Assembly: GCF_003996985.1 (NCBI RefSeq) | Contig: NZ_RJJX01000019.1 | Location: 1-64,000 of the forward strand | Length of the DNA: 64,000 bases | Direction: 5' to 3' | Origin: Ancylomarina longa | GTDB lineage: Bacteria > Bacteroidota > Bacteroidia > Bacteroidales > Marinifilaceae | Part shown: positions 8,720 through 18,991 of the stretch, piece after piece | How the letters are laid out: the number at the start of each line of letters is the position of its first letter | Numbering within the stretch: the first letter of the stretch is position 1 | Translations under genes and position numbers: made by a program | Notes under the pieces: generated by a model | The model's input: the letters and a program-made list of their open reading frames with translations, nothing else | What the model was told of the DNA's origin: nothing | The model's database searches: none

Positions 8720-10624
8720 ATGGGTAAAATAATTGGAATTGATTTAGGAACTACCAACTCTTGTGTATCTGTAATGGAAGGTAACGAGCCTGTAGTTATT
8801 CCTAATAGCGAAGGTAAAAGAACAACTCCCTCTATTGTTGCTTTTATAGAAAATGGTGAAAGAAAAGTTGGTGATCCTGCAAAACGTCAGGCGATTACAA
8901 ATCCAACAAAAACTATTTCTTCTATCAAGAGATTTATGGGAGAAAGCTATGAAAAGGTAACTAAAGAAATTAATCGTGTTCCTTATAAAGTAATTAAAGG
9001 CGATAACAATACTCCACGTGTTGAAATCGACGATCGTAAATACTCTCCACAGGAAATCTCGGCTATGACTCTTCAGAAAATGAAGAAAACTGCTGAAGAT
9101 TATTTGGGTCAAGAAGTTACTGAAGCGGTGATTACCGTTCCTGCTTATTTTAATGATTCACAACGACAAGCAACTAAGGAAGCTGGTGAAATTGCTGGTT
9201 TGATTGTAAAAAGAATTATTAATGAGCCTACCGCAGCATCCTTGGCATATGGTCTTGACAAGAAAGACTCGGATATGAAAATTGCAGTATTCGACCTTGG
9301 TGGTGGTACTTTCGATATTTCAGTGTTGGAATTAGGTGACGGCGTATTCGAAGTTAAATCTACTAATGGTGATACTCACCTTGGTGGTGATGATTTCGAC
9401 CAGGTAATTATTGACTGGTTGGCTAATGAATTTCAGAAAGATGAGGGAATTGACTTACGTCAGGATCCAATGGCTCTTCAGCGTTTGAAAGAAGCTGCTG
9501 AAAAAGCAAAAGTTGAGCTTTCCAGTGCTACAAGTACTGAAATCAACTTGCCATATATTATGCCAGTGAATGGTATTCCAAAACACCTTGTTAAAACATT
9601 ATCTCGTGCACAATTTGAGCAATTGGCTGACAGTTTAATTCAGGCAGTTATCGAACCTTGTAGAATTGCATTGAAAGATGCAAATGTTTCTACTTCGGAA
9701 ATTGATGAAGTTATCTTGGTTGGTGGTTCTACTCGTATTCCTGCAATTCAAAATAAAGTACAGGAATTTTTCGGTAAAGCTCCTTCAAAAGGTGTTAACC
9801 CTGACGAAGTTGTTGCTGTAGGTGCTGCAATTCAAGGTGGTGTACTTACCGGTGAAGTAAAAGATGTTCTTCTTTTAGATGTAACTCCACTTTCTCTTGG
9901 TATTGAAACTATGGGTGGTGTTATGACTAAATTGATTGAGTCGAATACTACTATTCCTACAAAGAAAACAGAAACCTTTACTACTGCTGCTGATAATCAG
10001 CCTTCGGTTGAAATTCATATTCTTCAGGGAGAGCGTCCAATGGCTAATGGCAACAAAACTATCGGTCGTTTTCATTTAGATAGCATTCCACCAGCACCTC
10101 GTGGTATTCCTCAAATCGAAGTTGCTTTCGATATTGATGCGAATGGTATCTTAAATGTTTCTGCTAAAGATAAAGGAACTGGTAAAGAGCAAAATATTAG
10201 AATCGAAGCTTCCTCCGGATTATCTGATGCTGAAATCGAGAAAATGAGAGAAGAAGCAAAGGCTAACGAAGAAGCCGATAAGCAAGCTAAAGAAAAAGTA
10301 GATACTTTGAATAAAGCTGACGGAATGATCTTCCAGACTGAAAAACAGTTGAAGGAGATTGGAGATAAACTTCCTGCTGATAAAAAGCAACCAATTGAAG
10401 ATGCTTTAAACAAGTTGAAAGAAGCTCATAAAGCTCAGGATCTTGATGCAATCAATAAGTCTCTTGATGAATTAAATACTGTTTTCCAGGCAGCGTCTCA
10501 GGAAATGTATAATGCACAAGCTCAGGATCAACAGCAACAACAACCAGGTGGTGAACCTCAAGCTGATGCTGGAACTAAAGCTGATGATGAAGTTACTGAT
10601 GTAGATTTCGAAGAAGTGAAATAA
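8720..10624 (+). CDS. dnaK: Molecular chaperone DnaK (Hsp70)
   Basis: ATP-driven chaperone that binds exposed hydrophobic segments and works with DnaJ and GrpE in the cytoplasm. The 634-residue product begins with the phosphate-1 loop [16 protein letters not shown] and carries [15 protein letters not shown] (phosphate 2) and [15 protein letters not shown] (adenosine site). The linker [15 protein letters not shown] joins to the substrate-binding domain and the helical lid. The C terminus is a Gln-rich disordered tail ending [11 protein letters not shown], the usual co-chaperone signature. It stands alone: no grpE, dnaJ or hrcA in the window. A strong terminator follows at once. Confidence 0.98.
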   Translation: MGKIIGIDLGTTNSCVSVMEGNEPVVIPNSEGKRTTPSIVAFIENGERKVGDPAKRQAITNPTKTISSIKRFMGESYEKVTKEINRVPYKVIKGDNNTPRVEIDDRKYSPQEISAMTLQKMKKTAEDYLGQEVTEAVITVPAYFNDSQRQATKEAGEIAGLIVKRIINEPTAASLAYGLDKKDSDMKIAVFDLGGGTFDISVLELGDGVFEVKSTNGDTHLGGDDFDQVIIDWLANEFQKDEGIDLRQDPMALQRLKEAAEKAKVELSSATSTEINLPYIMPVNGIPKHLVKTLSRAQFEQLADSLIQAVIEPCRIALKDANVSTSEIDEVILVGGSTRIPAIQNKVQEFFGKAPSKGVNPDEVVAVGAAIQGGVLTGEVKDVLLLDVTPLSLGIETMGGVMTKLIESNTTIPTKKTETFTTAADNQPSVEIHILQGERPMANGNKTIGRFHLDSIPPAPRGIPQIEVAFDIDANGILNVSAKDKGTGKEQNIRIEASSGLSDAEIEKMREEAKANEEADKQAKEKVDTLNKADGMIFQTEKQLKEIGDKLPADKKQPIEDALNKLKEAHKAQDLDAINKSLDELNTVFQAASQEMYNAQAQDQQQQQPGGEPQADAGTKADDEVTDVDFEEVK

Positions 10625-10645
10625 TTCAAACTTCATATATATACC

Positions 10646-10681
10646 AATGGCGATCAGAGAAATTTGATCGCCATTTTTTTA
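10646..10681 (+). terminator. Intrinsic terminator of dnaK
   Basis: Perfect 11-bp stem (10646-10656 with 10665-10675), 8-base loop, then a T-run to 10681. It starts 22 bp past the dnaK stop codon. Confidence 0.92.
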
Positions 10682-10696
10682 TTCTATAAAAAAGGA

Positions 10697-11383
10697 TTAA
10701 AAAGCTACACTATCCGGCGTAGAATGCACCCAGAAAGTTTTCACCTTCATTTTAATATAATTCAATTCATACTCCACACATTTCATAGGATCCTCTTTTC
10801 TGTACAAACTCTGTCCTATCTCCAAAACATCCTGCATGGTAGCCCACAGATGATTTAAACAACGAAATACTTCCTCTTTCAGCAAACCTCTGGAATTAAG
10901 CAAGCGATTGAGTTCACTTCTATCCGATTTTAAAACTTTGTAAAGGGTTTGAATTCCATCAATAATAGAATGTGCCACATCTGCATTATTAATCGGGATA
11001 TTCTTCTCCAATTGCTGCAACAAGCCTGGGATAATAGATAATACGGAACTAATATTATTCTTTTCAATAACTTCTACTATCAATTCGAAATCCTTCATTC
11101 GCGTTACAGGAAAATAATCCTGTACTTCTAATATAAACGTATTCAAACTTTCTAATTTTCTGTAAATCCCAATCCTTATAGTCTGGATTTTTATTCCTTC
11201 AGGACTACAGCAAACCATTTCTTTTGCTTTTTGAATTTGTTCTAAAAAACGATTCTTAAACGTTTGGTCGAATATCGGATAGAATTCATGAAAGGCAGTA
11301 ATATCCCGAGTGAAATTGTCATAAATAAACTTTGCTGCGATTGGCATTTCATCAAAACTAAAAGGAAAATCTATGGTTTCCAT
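10697..11383 (-). CDS. Conserved-looking cytoplasmic protein, function unknown
   Basis: A 228-residue protein with no signal peptide, membrane segment or catalytic motif that I recognise. Its sequence is rich in Leu, Ile, Glu and Lys in a helical pattern throughout, with a Cys pair near the first third (MVCCSPEG). It is convergent with dnaK, sharing the short terminator region, and the nearest upstream gene is divergent, so it is a single-gene unit and context says little. Codon use and the clean frame support it as real. It may be a lineage-specific helical-bundle protein. Confidence 0.7.
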   Translation of the reverse strand: METIDFPFSFDEMPIAAKFIYDNFTRDITAFHEFYPIFDQTFKNRFLEQIQKAKEMVCCSPEGIKIQTIRIGIYRKLESLNTFILEVQDYFPVTRMKDFELIVEVIEKNNISSVLSIIPGLLQQLEKNIPINNADVAHSIIDGIQTLYKVLKSDRSELNRLLNSRGLLKEEVFRCLNHLWATMQDVLEIGQSLYRKEDPMKCVEYELNYIKMKVKTFWVHSTPDSVAF

Positions 11384-11808
11384 ATACTGATTGTTAATTA
11401 GTTTATTATTACTTCTATTGAAAAGGAATTCCTGTCTTTATGTGTCAAGACTTATTTCTTGTTGTGTCCATGCCCGAAATCTTCACCACCTAGATCGGAC
11501 TCCTCAACAAAAAACATAATCAAGAATTCGAATCATAAAATACAAATTATCAATACGAACCAAAAAATATTACGGATGATCTACAACATACGAAGTATCT
11601 TAATTGTGCAAAAGCCTTGAAATTGAAAGTAAAATCGCATTAATTTTTTATCACGCATCAATCTTTTATTAGTTTTGTATAGATTGAATAAAAATAAAAT
11701 AGATCTGGATTCATACCAAAATAGACTTTCTGAAATATTTAGTATGAAAATCAAAAGCTATATTTCGTGCATACCAATCAAAAAATCACTTTTTAGAAAC
11801 ATACAATA
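11384..11808. other. Divergent intergenic region with possible -7 element
   Basis: 425 bp between divergent genes, no open frame of note. On the plus strand TAGTTTTG at 11670-11677 fits the TAnnTTTG -7 consensus, with no good -33 TTG at the right distance; it would give a 5' leader of about 125 bases. An imperfect pair ttcatac/gtatgaa flanks the sequence just after 11700. Nothing else stands out. Confidence 0.35.
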
Positions 11809-12612
11809 ATGAACCACAAAATTTTTCTGTTCCTGCTTATTTGCATGCCATTCTTCTCATTGGCACAAAGTCAAAATCAAACCGATGACCTAGGTAGAAA
11901 ACAAGGTTATTGGGAAAAGAAGTCCCCCAAAGGGAAACTAATATATGCGGGTACTTTCCAGGATAATTACCCTATTGGTGAGATGAAACGATTCCATGAA
12001 AACGGAAACTTGAAAGCTGTTTTGTTCTTTTCAAATCATGGAAAATTTGTAAGAGCCTCATTATACAACAAATCAGAAGAACTTACAGCTAAAGGTAATT
12101 ATATTGAATCCCATAAGGATAGCATTTGGAATTATTACGATACGAAACAACGATTGCGCTCTTCGGAAACCTATCAGCTGGAAGTAAAGAATGGCTGGAG
12201 TCAATACTTTTTCACAAATGGCAACGCATCTGAAAAAATAGAGTTTAAAGATGGGCAAAAGCACGGTTTATGGACTAAATATTTCGAAAATGGACAAATT
12301 TACCTGGAAGCTGTTTATGATCAGGGAAAACTAAACGGAGGATTTCAAATACATTATCCAAACGGAATAATAGAGTATGGAGGTAAATATATCCAGAATA
12401 AAAAAGAAGGGAAATGGGATTATTATTCTGATAAAGGAGATATTCTACTTAGCGTAGAATACAAGAATGGTATTGCCTCCAATCAGGAAGAACTGGATAG
12501 TTTGCAGCAGGAAAAGCTCAAAAAAATGGAATCTCAAAAAGATCTTTTTATGGATCCTTCCGATTTTTTAAACGATCCTGATGCTTATCGGCAGTCACAA
12601 ATGAGAAAATAA
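11809..12612 (+). CDS. Secreted YwqK/MORN-type repeat protein
   Basis: The 267-residue product has a signal peptide (to about residue 19, FFSLAQS). It then consists of repeats of the form Y-x-G-x-(F/Y)-x-x-x-x-x-x-G-x-x-x-x-(F/Y)-x-x-x-G, for example GTFQDNYPIGEMKRFHENG, EFKDGQKHGLWTKYFENG and AVYDQGKLNGGFQIHYPNG. This is the MORN-like YwqK repeat that automatic annotation labels antitoxin; there is no partner toxin here and the export signal argues against that label. A C-terminal Gln/Lys/Met-rich stretch follows the repeats. It lies 35 bp upstream of xseA and may lead that operon. A structural or binding role in the envelope is the most that can be said. Confidence 0.8.
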   Translation: MNHKIFLFLLICMPFFSLAQSQNQTDDLGRKQGYWEKKSPKGKLIYAGTFQDNYPIGEMKRFHENGNLKAVLFFSNHGKFVRASLYNKSEELTAKGNYIESHKDSIWNYYDTKQRLRSSETYQLEVKNGWSQYFFTNGNASEKIEFKDGQKHGLWTKYFENGQIYLEAVYDQGKLNGGFQIHYPNGIIEYGGKYIQNKKEGKWDYYSDKGDILLSVEYKNGIASNQEELDSLQQEKLKKMESQKDLFMDPSDFLNDPDAYRQSQMRK

Positions 12613-12647
12613 TAAATTTAATTTTCTAATTAAACCTCCCAACTACA

Positions 12648-14033
12648 ATGGCACAGGAAGGAATTCGTCTTTTTCATTTAAATAATCAGATCAAAAATAT
12701 TTTATCTGATTCATTCTCTGCAGATATTTGGGTAGTTGCCGAAATAAGCGAGATGCGTTCGAATCAAAACGGACATTGTTACCTGGAATTGGTAGAGAAA
12801 GATGAAGAAACGGATCAAATTATCGCCAAAGCAAGAGCCACAATTTGGTCCTATACTTTTCGAATGCTACGACCTTATTTTGAAACTACAACCGGACAAA
12901 GATTCACCTCGGGAATTAAAGTTTTGGTGAGTGCACATATAGAGTTTCAGGAAATATACGGATACTCTTTAAATATAAAGGATATTGATCCTAACTACAC
13001 CCTCGGGGATATGGCACGCAGAAGAAGGGAAATTCTTGCTCGCCTGGAAGAAGAAGGGGTATTGGAAATGAATAAAGAATTAGACTTTCCCGAAATTCCC
13101 AAGACAATTGCTATCATATCCTCCCCTACTGCTGCCGGATATGAAGATTTTGTGAAACAGTTAGAGCATAATGGAAATGGCTTTCAATTCCATTATAAAC
13201 TATTTCCGGCAATTATGCAGGGAAATAAAGCAGAAGAGTCCATTATTCAAGCTTTGGATAGGATCAATGAATATGAAAATCTATTTGATGTAGTAGTGAT
13301 TATTAGAGGTGGTGGTTCGCAAGCAGATTTGAATTGTTTTGACAGCTATTGGCTTGCTTTTAATATCGCACAATTTCCACTTCCGGTAGTTTCCGGAATT
13401 GGTCATGAAAGAGATGAGTCAATCGTTGATATTGTTTCCCATACCAAGGTAAAAACACCTACTGCTGCAGCCGAATTGTTAATTGATTACTTTGATGAAT
13501 GCAGGGAATATCAAGAAAATCTACAAGAAAATTTATTGCTTGAAGTAAATGAGATACTCCACGGTTCATCGGAACAATTAAGTTTTCTGACCAATAAATT
13601 TTCGCAAATGGTTCAACGAATTTTAGAGAGGAAAACCCAACAGTTATTGCTTGCAGATGAGAAATTAATTCAATCCAGTAAACGCTGTTTGACCGGACAT
13701 GATTATCGACTAAGATCGACACAAGCGAAATTGCAATATGCTTTGCAAAATAGAACAAATCAGGAAAAAAATAAATTAGATCATCTGCAAGGTAAGATGG
13801 AGATCAGAATAAAGCATTTATTAGAAAATAAGAAAAACAAACTTTCTTTATTTGAACAATCTATTAGCTATTTAAATCCGGAAAACATTTTAAACAAAGG
13901 ATATACCTTAACGCTTAAGGCTGGTAAAATCATTAAAAATATTGATCTTTTATCTGAAAAAGACAGGATAGAAACCCGTTTTAAAAATGGATCAGTTACA
14001 AGTGAAATTTTGAATATCAAACCTAAAAAATAA
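12648..14033 (+). CDS. xseA: Exodeoxyribonuclease VII large subunit
   Basis: Catalytic subunit of the ATP-independent nuclease that degrades single-stranded DNA from both ends. The 461-residue protein has the N-terminal OB-fold (residues about 10-105), then the catalytic domain with IAIISSPTAAGYEDF, VVIIRGGGSQADL and the active-site segment GIGHERDESIVD, followed by KTPTAAAELLIDY. A long coiled coil near residues 280-400 and the GYTLTL end that contacts XseB complete the normal layout. xseB follows after 5 bp, so the subunits are made together. Confidence 0.96.
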   Translation: MAQEGIRLFHLNNQIKNILSDSFSADIWVVAEISEMRSNQNGHCYLELVEKDEETDQIIAKARATIWSYTFRMLRPYFETTTGQRFTSGIKVLVSAHIEFQEIYGYSLNIKDIDPNYTLGDMARRRREILARLEEEGVLEMNKELDFPEIPKTIAIISSPTAAGYEDFVKQLEHNGNGFQFHYKLFPAIMQGNKAEESIIQALDRINEYENLFDVVVIIRGGGSQADLNCFDSYWLAFNIAQFPLPVVSGIGHERDESIVDIVSHTKVKTPTAAAELLIDYFDECREYQENLQENLLLEVNEILHGSSEQLSFLTNKFSQMVQRILERKTQQLLLADEKLIQSSKRCLTGHDYRLRSTQAKLQYALQNRTNQEKNKLDHLQGKMEIRIKHLLENKKNKLSLFEQSISYLNPENILNKGYTLTLKAGKIIKNIDLLSEKDRIETRFKNGSVTSEILNIKPKK

Positions 14034-14038
14034 ATCGA

Positions 14039-14239
14039 ATGGCTAAAAAAAAAATAAGCTACCGCGAAGCTATAACTGAAATAGAAGAAACCATTGCCTC
14101 TATTGAAAATGAAGAATTAGACGTAGATGATTTATCGGAAAAAGTAAAACGTGTATCTGAATTACTTGTGTTTTGCAAAGAAAAACTATACAATACAGAA
14201 CAAGAAGTAGAGAAAATCCTGAAAGATATGGAAGAATAA
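14039..14239 (+). CDS. xseB: Exodeoxyribonuclease VII small subunit
   Basis: The 66-residue helical protein binds the XseA coiled coil and is needed for a stable nuclease. It has the family pattern SYREAITEIEETIASIENEELDVDDLSEKVKR and a helical C terminus. The length is typical, and its position 5 bp after xseA settles the assignment. Confidence 0.94.
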   Translation: MAKKKISYREAITEIEETIASIENEELDVDDLSEKVKRVSELLVFCKEKLYNTEQEVEKILKDMEE

Positions 14240-14334
14240 CCAATTAATTCCTAGCAATAATTTGAGCAGAGAATACTTATATCTTTACTATTTTTAGGGT
14301 GTTCCGCTAAATAAAAACTTAACAAACCAAATCC

Positions 14335-15759
14335 ATGAATAAATTTTTAATTTTTATCATGATCGCTTTCTGGGGAGTTTCCTGTTCCGCACAAAAGTCA
14401 TCACCACGCAAAATTCAAGAATTTGTTCAGGAATTTGTTAGCGATTCCAACTTTTATACTGCCGGAATTGGAATTGTAATTTCGGATGTAGAAAGCGGTA
14501 AAATACTAGCGCACAATCAAGCTCATTTGGGTCTGATTCCCGCTTCCACCCAAAAGTTGATCACAACTACCACTGCTCTCGAATTATTTGGTGCACATTA
14601 TCAATTTACAACCAATATTGAAACGGATGGAAGTATCACAAAACAAGGAGTGCTCACCGGAAATATTATCATTCATGGCAACGGCGATCCTACTCTGGGT
14701 TCAAAATATTTTTATCCTGAAAAAAATGCTATTGCTTCTCTGTTTGTTAAGCAACTTCGGGAAAAAGGTATAAAAAGCATCGATGGAAATATTATCATCG
14801 ATGATACTTACTTAAAAGCAAGTATTCCCCCAAGCTGGATATGGGAAGATATCGGTAATTACTATGGAGCTATTCCTCATGGGATAAACTATCTCGATAA
14901 CCTTTATACCCTCTACTTTAAATCGGGTAAACCAGGAAATCTAACCCAAATTACCAGAACTGATCCTCCACAACTTGATCTACAATTCGAAAATAAAGTA
15001 ATTAGTTCTGCTGAAAATCGGGATTTGGCTTATATTTTCGGGGGTAACATCAGTAATCAGAGAATAATTGAAGGTAGCATTCCGAAAAACAAGACAGATT
15101 TTGCTGTGAAAGGAGCAATGCTGTCTCCTAAAACATATCTACTGGAAGATTTGGAGAAGGCATGTATGAAATCTAATATCACCATTCAACATCGGATAAT
15201 TAAGGCTCAGATTAAAACGCCTCTCTTCGAATTCAATTCCCCCGAATTAAAAGAAATTGTGCGGATCACCAATCAGAAAAGTGTGAATTTGTTTGCTGAT
15301 CATCTGTTATTTGAAATTGGTCATTCGAAATTAGGAGAAGCAGATTGGGAAACAGGGATCAAAGCCATCAAATACTACTGGAAAGAGAAAGGATTAAGTA
15401 CAAATTTCATCCGCTTGTGCGATGGTAGTGGTTTATCTCATTACAATCTGGTTACTGCTCAATTTTTCGACCAATTGCTTCGGTACATGTATAAAAGTAA
15501 GTTACGGAATGAATTTATCAGCTCCCTACCTGTGGCAGGAAAATCGGGTACTCTAAAATATTTTGGGAAAAACACACCGCTCGAGGGAAAATGGAAATCT
15601 AAAACAGGATCGATGACAGGAGTACGAACCTTTTGTGGATACATTAGTAATAAAAAAGGTAAGGTATTAGCTGTTACCATATTAATTAACAATTATACAT
15701 CGCTCCATTCCCTGAACAATAAATTGCAAAAGCTTTTAATTCAGTTGTATAATTCTTAA
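14335..15759 (+). CDS. dacB: D-alanyl-D-alanine carboxypeptidase, PBP4 type (family S13)
   Basis: Trims or cleaves peptide cross-links in peptidoglycan in the periplasm. The 474-residue product has an export signal that ends around GVSCSAQ; a lipidated Cys there is possible but the lipobox is weak. The three penicillin-binding motifs are present: STQK (SxxK, catalytic Ser near residue 66), SVN (SxN, near residue 318) and KSGT (KTG-type box, near residue 403). The insert between the first two motifs is the usual large S13 domain. It starts 95 bp after xseB and is followed after 41 bp by the sensor kinase on the same strand, with no terminator in between. Confidence 0.92.
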   Translation: MNKFLIFIMIAFWGVSCSAQKSSPRKIQEFVQEFVSDSNFYTAGIGIVISDVESGKILAHNQAHLGLIPASTQKLITTTTALELFGAHYQFTTNIETDGSITKQGVLTGNIIIHGNGDPTLGSKYFYPEKNAIASLFVKQLREKGIKSIDGNIIIDDTYLKASIPPSWIWEDIGNYYGAIPHGINYLDNLYTLYFKSGKPGNLTQITRTDPPQLDLQFENKVISSAENRDLAYIFGGNISNQRIIEGSIPKNKTDFAVKGAMLSPKTYLLEDLEKACMKSNITIQHRIIKAQIKTPLFEFNSPELKEIVRITNQKSVNLFADHLLFEIGHSKLGEADWETGIKAIKYYWKEKGLSTNFIRLCDGSGLSHYNLVTAQFFDQLLRYMYKSKLRNEFISSLPVAGKSGTLKYFGKNTPLEGKWKSKTGSMTGVRTFCGYISNKKGKVLAVTILINNYTSLHSLNNKLQKLLIQLYNS

Positions 15760-15800
15760 ATTGAGGAGTATTGCACTTTAAAATTTAGAATTGACACCTT

Positions 15801-17666
15801 ATGAGAGCCATTCTACAAAAAGTATTTTTACCATTCTTCTTTGTCTTAATCTGTTTTTCTGTTTGGGCTTCCAATCAGAAAAATATTCTTGTTCTTAATT
15901 CCTACCACAATGGTTTAAGCTGGACCGATTCTATTGTAAACAGCATAAAAGAAGAATTATCCGTAAATCCAGATTACAATATTTATATTGAAGACATGGA
16001 TACCAAGCGGAATTTCTCCGAAGTATATTTTCAAATATTAAAACAATTCTACACCCAAAAATATCAAAACCAAAAATTTGATTTAATCATTTCTACCGAT
16101 AATAATGCCTACAATTTTTTAGTGGATAATCTGGATGCAATATTTGGAAAGGTACCGGTACTTTTTTGCGGATTAAATTCTATCATAAATCCACCAAAAG
16201 GATATAGTGGAATATTCGAAAATCTGGATTTTAGCTTCACCATGAATCTTATTAAAAAAAACCACCCCAAATATTCCGAACTTGTTGTTGTAACGGATTA
16301 TAGTGCAACTGAACGCACAACAATTCAATTCCTAAAAAAGAGTATCGATCAGATGAAAATCCCCTTACGATACCGAATTTTAAAAGCTGCAAACATCTCT
16401 GAACTGAAATCGAAACTTGTTTCTCTCGATCCCAATAGCGTACTATTATATCTTGCCTATAACCGGGATGCCAAAGGCAATTATTGCACCTATGAAAAAG
16501 GATTTGAAGCGGTGGAACCTTATTGTAAGATTCCGATATATTGTGTTTGGGATTTTTACATGAATAGAGGTGCCATTGGAGGTGCTTTAATAACAGGTAG
16601 AATGCAAGGAAAACAGGTATCCGATATGGCAAAACTGGTATTAAATGGTACTTCTGTTGATGATTTACCTCCACAATTAGCGAAATATGAATATGTGTTT
16701 GATTACAGACAACTCAAAAAATACCAGATCAAAAAAAATACATTACCCAATAATTCAAAGATCCTAAATGTTCCCTTTAGCTTTGTGCGGGAAAATAAGG
16801 ATATAGTAATTCTCACACTCACGATATTAGTGCTGCTCACCATTATCATTATCGTATTGACTATTAATAATCATTTGCGCAAAATGAGGGAGCAAAGAGA
16901 CAAGACACATCTCATAGAAATTAAAGCAAGCAATAAAAAACTAGAGAAGGCCATTGAAATTGCCGAAGAATCGAATCGTTTAAAATCTGCCTTTTTAGCT
17001 AATATGTCGCATGAAATCCGTACTCCGATGAATGCTATTCTTGGTTTCACGGAATTACTTTCGGCTGACGATCTGGAAAGTACCAAAAGAAAACGATTCA
17101 TCTCTATTATTAAAAAAAACACCAATGGATTACTTCGTTTGATTAGTGATATTCTGGATATTTCTAAAATAGAAACCAATCAAATTAAAATTATTAAATC
17201 GAACTATAGATTAAATGAATTATTTGAAACTCTGAAAACTAATTATTTTTCTCTATTGGAACATTATGGAAATAGCCATCTGGAATTCAAAATGACATTG
17301 CCAGAATCAACGGATATTGAAGAAATTTCAACGGACTACATGAGACTGCAGCAGATATTTACCAATTTACTGGAGAACTCTATAAAATTCACCCATTCGG
17401 GAGGAATCGAGATCGGTTATCAGGTAAGCGGAAAATATTTGGAGTTTTTTGTAAGAGATACTGGGATAGGAATTTCTGAGGAAAAGCAGGAAATTATTTT
17501 CGACCGTTTCCGTCAAGCAGAATTGGATGCCAATACTCGTCAGTATGGGGGTACTGGCTTGGGTTTGGCTATTAGCAAAAGTTTGGTTGAATTACTTGGC
17601 GGACAAATATGGATTCGCTCCAAACTTGGCGAAGGAACTACTTTTTATTTCACCATTCCCTACTAA
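15801..17666 (+). CDS. Sensor histidine kinase with periplasmic binding domain
   Basis: A 621-residue membrane kinase. Order of parts: signal peptide (1-24); an extracytoplasmic part at about 25-330 that reads as an ABC-type solute-binding fold (starts NILVLNSYHNGLSWTDSI, includes DLIISTDNNAYNFL); a membrane helix near 338-356; a short coiled coil; a HisKA domain with the phospho-acceptor His404 (FLANMSHEIRTPMNAILGF); and an HATPase domain with N box NLLENSIKF, DTGIGIS and GGTGLGLAIS. The protein stops after the ATPase domain, so it has no receiver of its own, and no response regulator gene is nearby. The ligand is unknown; solute-binding sensors of this kind suggest a small molecule. It may be co-transcribed with dacB. 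Confidence 0.9.
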   Translation: MRAILQKVFLPFFFVLICFSVWASNQKNILVLNSYHNGLSWTDSIVNSIKEELSVNPDYNIYIEDMDTKRNFSEVYFQILKQFYTQKYQNQKFDLIISTDNNAYNFLVDNLDAIFGKVPVLFCGLNSIINPPKGYSGIFENLDFSFTMNLIKKNHPKYSELVVVTDYSATERTTIQFLKKSIDQMKIPLRYRILKAANISELKSKLVSLDPNSVLLYLAYNRDAKGNYCTYEKGFEAVEPYCKIPIYCVWDFYMNRGAIGGALITGRMQGKQVSDMAKLVLNGTSVDDLPPQLAKYEYVFDYRQLKKYQIKKNTLPNNSKILNVPFSFVRENKDIVILTLTILVLLTIIIIVLTINNHLRKMREQRDKTHLIEIKASNKKLEKAIEIAEESNRLKSAFLANMSHEIRTPMNAILGFTELLSADDLESTKRKRFISIIKKNTNGLLRLISDILDISKIETNQIKIIKSNYRLNELFETLKTNYFSLLEHYGNSHLEFKMTLPESTDIEEISTDYMRLQQIFTNLLENSIKFTHSGGIEIGYQVSGKYLEFFVRDTGIGISEEKQEIIFDRFRQAELDANTRQYGGTGLGLAISKSLVELLGGQIWIRSKLGEGTTFYFTIPY

Positions 17667-17673
17667 AACAAAA

Positions 17674-17706
17674 AAGACGGATGCTATATCCGTCTTCTTT
17701 TATATC
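17674..17706. terminator. Bidirectional terminator between kinase and porin genes
   Basis: Stem aagacggat/atccgtctt (17674-17682 with 17688-17696) with a 5-base loop, a T-rich tail on the plus strand and a run of As before it giving Ts on the minus strand. It lies between two convergent genes, 8 bp after one and 16 bp from the other. Confidence 0.85.
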
Positions 17707-17721
17707 TTAAAAATATTCTGC

Positions 17722-18963
17722 TTAAAAGAAATAATATAAACCTAATGTGATTCTATTATTTCCTACCCATTTTTGGTGATCTACTTCTGCGTTTTCGTTG
17801 ATCACACCATAAGCCGCAGCTGTATATTCTGATTCTAACTGAATTTTCATGTTCTTCATACTGGCAGTAATTCTAGGTGCAATTCTATACAACTCACCAA
17901 TATTACTTCCACGACTATACACCATTCCTGAAACAACCTTATCATCAGCTCCTAAATTTTTAGAATATCCTCCAAAAATTCCGAATCCAATTTTACCGGG
18001 AGTATAATCCAAATCGCACCATCCTGCTAAAATTTTAATGGGAGTATAACTAGCCTCGTTCGTTACCGGATTAATACTTTTTGCAGCATAACCACCTGTC
18101 ATCAACACATCGGTAAGATTCGATCCGTAAGTAGAATGGATTTTAAAGGTAAAAGGCTTAAAATTCAGCTTTGCATAAGCTAAAACCGACCACGATGTTA
18201 GGGTTTCGTCGGCTTTATAACCCGTCGAGGTCATTAATGCAGGCTTAATATTTTTCACTTCACCAGTAACACCAAAAATATGTTTGCCAGGATAAAAATG
18301 TATTTGCCCTTGAGCCATTGGCAATCCTGCATTTCTCAAATATTTATTACTGGAACCATCAGGTCCGGTACTAGTGTAATCTCTTTCAGATAAAAGTGCA
18401 GCCAACAGTTTCCACTTACCGGATTTGTAGGTAAAACGAACCTGTGGATTTCTGGCAAATGGTTTAAATGGTAAACCGGAATTAGTACCAATCTGTCCCG
18501 GCATTACCTCTACAACAAATAGTGGAGCCCAAGTCTGTCCGATCAGCAACGAGGTTTTTCCCCAGTCTAAATTCACGTAAGCATGACGAATTCGGAATCC
18601 ATTTACATCTGCCTCGGAGTTTCCCATAAACTCAGCTTCCAGCAAGCCGGTAGTTTTAGCACCTAAAATTTCAGGTCCTGTAATCCTCATCCATGTGCGG
18701 GATTGAATCACTGCCATATTGTAACTGCTGGCAGCATTAATGTCTCTTCCCGCTGGATCTAAAAATACATTTTTAGGATACAATAATACATGACCTTCGC
18801 GTGCACTAACAGTTTGTCGCGAATCAAAGGTGAAGGCTGAATGTACATATCCACCAATTTTTAGGCTAATCGGTAATTCACTTAATTTTTTTTGAGCACA
18901 AAGCTCATTTGTGCTTACTCCAAGAAATACCAATAATATCAGTAAGTAGTTTAATCGTTTCAT
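17722..18963 (-). CDS. Outer-membrane porin-like beta-barrel protein
   Basis: A 413-residue protein with a signal peptide (to about residue 24, ELCAQ), many alternating aromatic beta-strands and a terminal aromatic residue (GLYYFF), the layout of an outer-membrane barrel. Segments such as LKIGGYVHSAFTFDS, RTWMRITGPE and LLIGQTWAPLF resemble DcaP-like/porin-type proteins common in Bacteroidota, where a substrate is rarely known. It is a single-gene unit: a bidirectional terminator follows and a TATATTTG -7 element (18992-18999, minus) lies about 30 bp before its start, with ATG in place of the -33 TTG at the right distance. Confidence 0.75.
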   Translation of the reverse strand: MKRLNYLLILLVFLGVSTNELCAQKKLSELPISLKIGGYVHSAFTFDSRQTVSAREGHVLLYPKNVFLDPAGRDINAASSYNMAVIQSRTWMRITGPEILGAKTTGLLEAEFMGNSEADVNGFRIRHAYVNLDWGKTSLLIGQTWAPLFVVEVMPGQIGTNSGLPFKPFARNPQVRFTYKSGKWKLLAALLSERDYTSTGPDGSSNKYLRNAGLPMAQGQIHFYPGKHIFGVTGEVKNIKPALMTSTGYKADETLTSWSVLAYAKLNFKPFTFKIHSTYGSNLTDVLMTGGYAAKSINPVTNEASYTPIKILAGWCDLDYTPGKIGFGIFGGYSKNLGADDKVVSGMVYSRGSNIGELYRIAPRITASMKNMKIQLESEYTAAAYGVINENAEVDHQKWVGNNRITLGLYYFF

Positions 18964-18991
18964 CTAAAATGTTAGGTTTTTGTTTCGGGCA

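Noticed and set aside
8744-9112. Antisense open frame in dnaK
   Set aside because: It is the mirror of highly conserved DnaK coding sequence and has no independent support.
11809-12612. Toxin-antitoxin system (YwqK-type antitoxin label)
   Set aside because: The protein is exported, no toxin gene is adjacent, and the repeats are generic MORN-like repeats.
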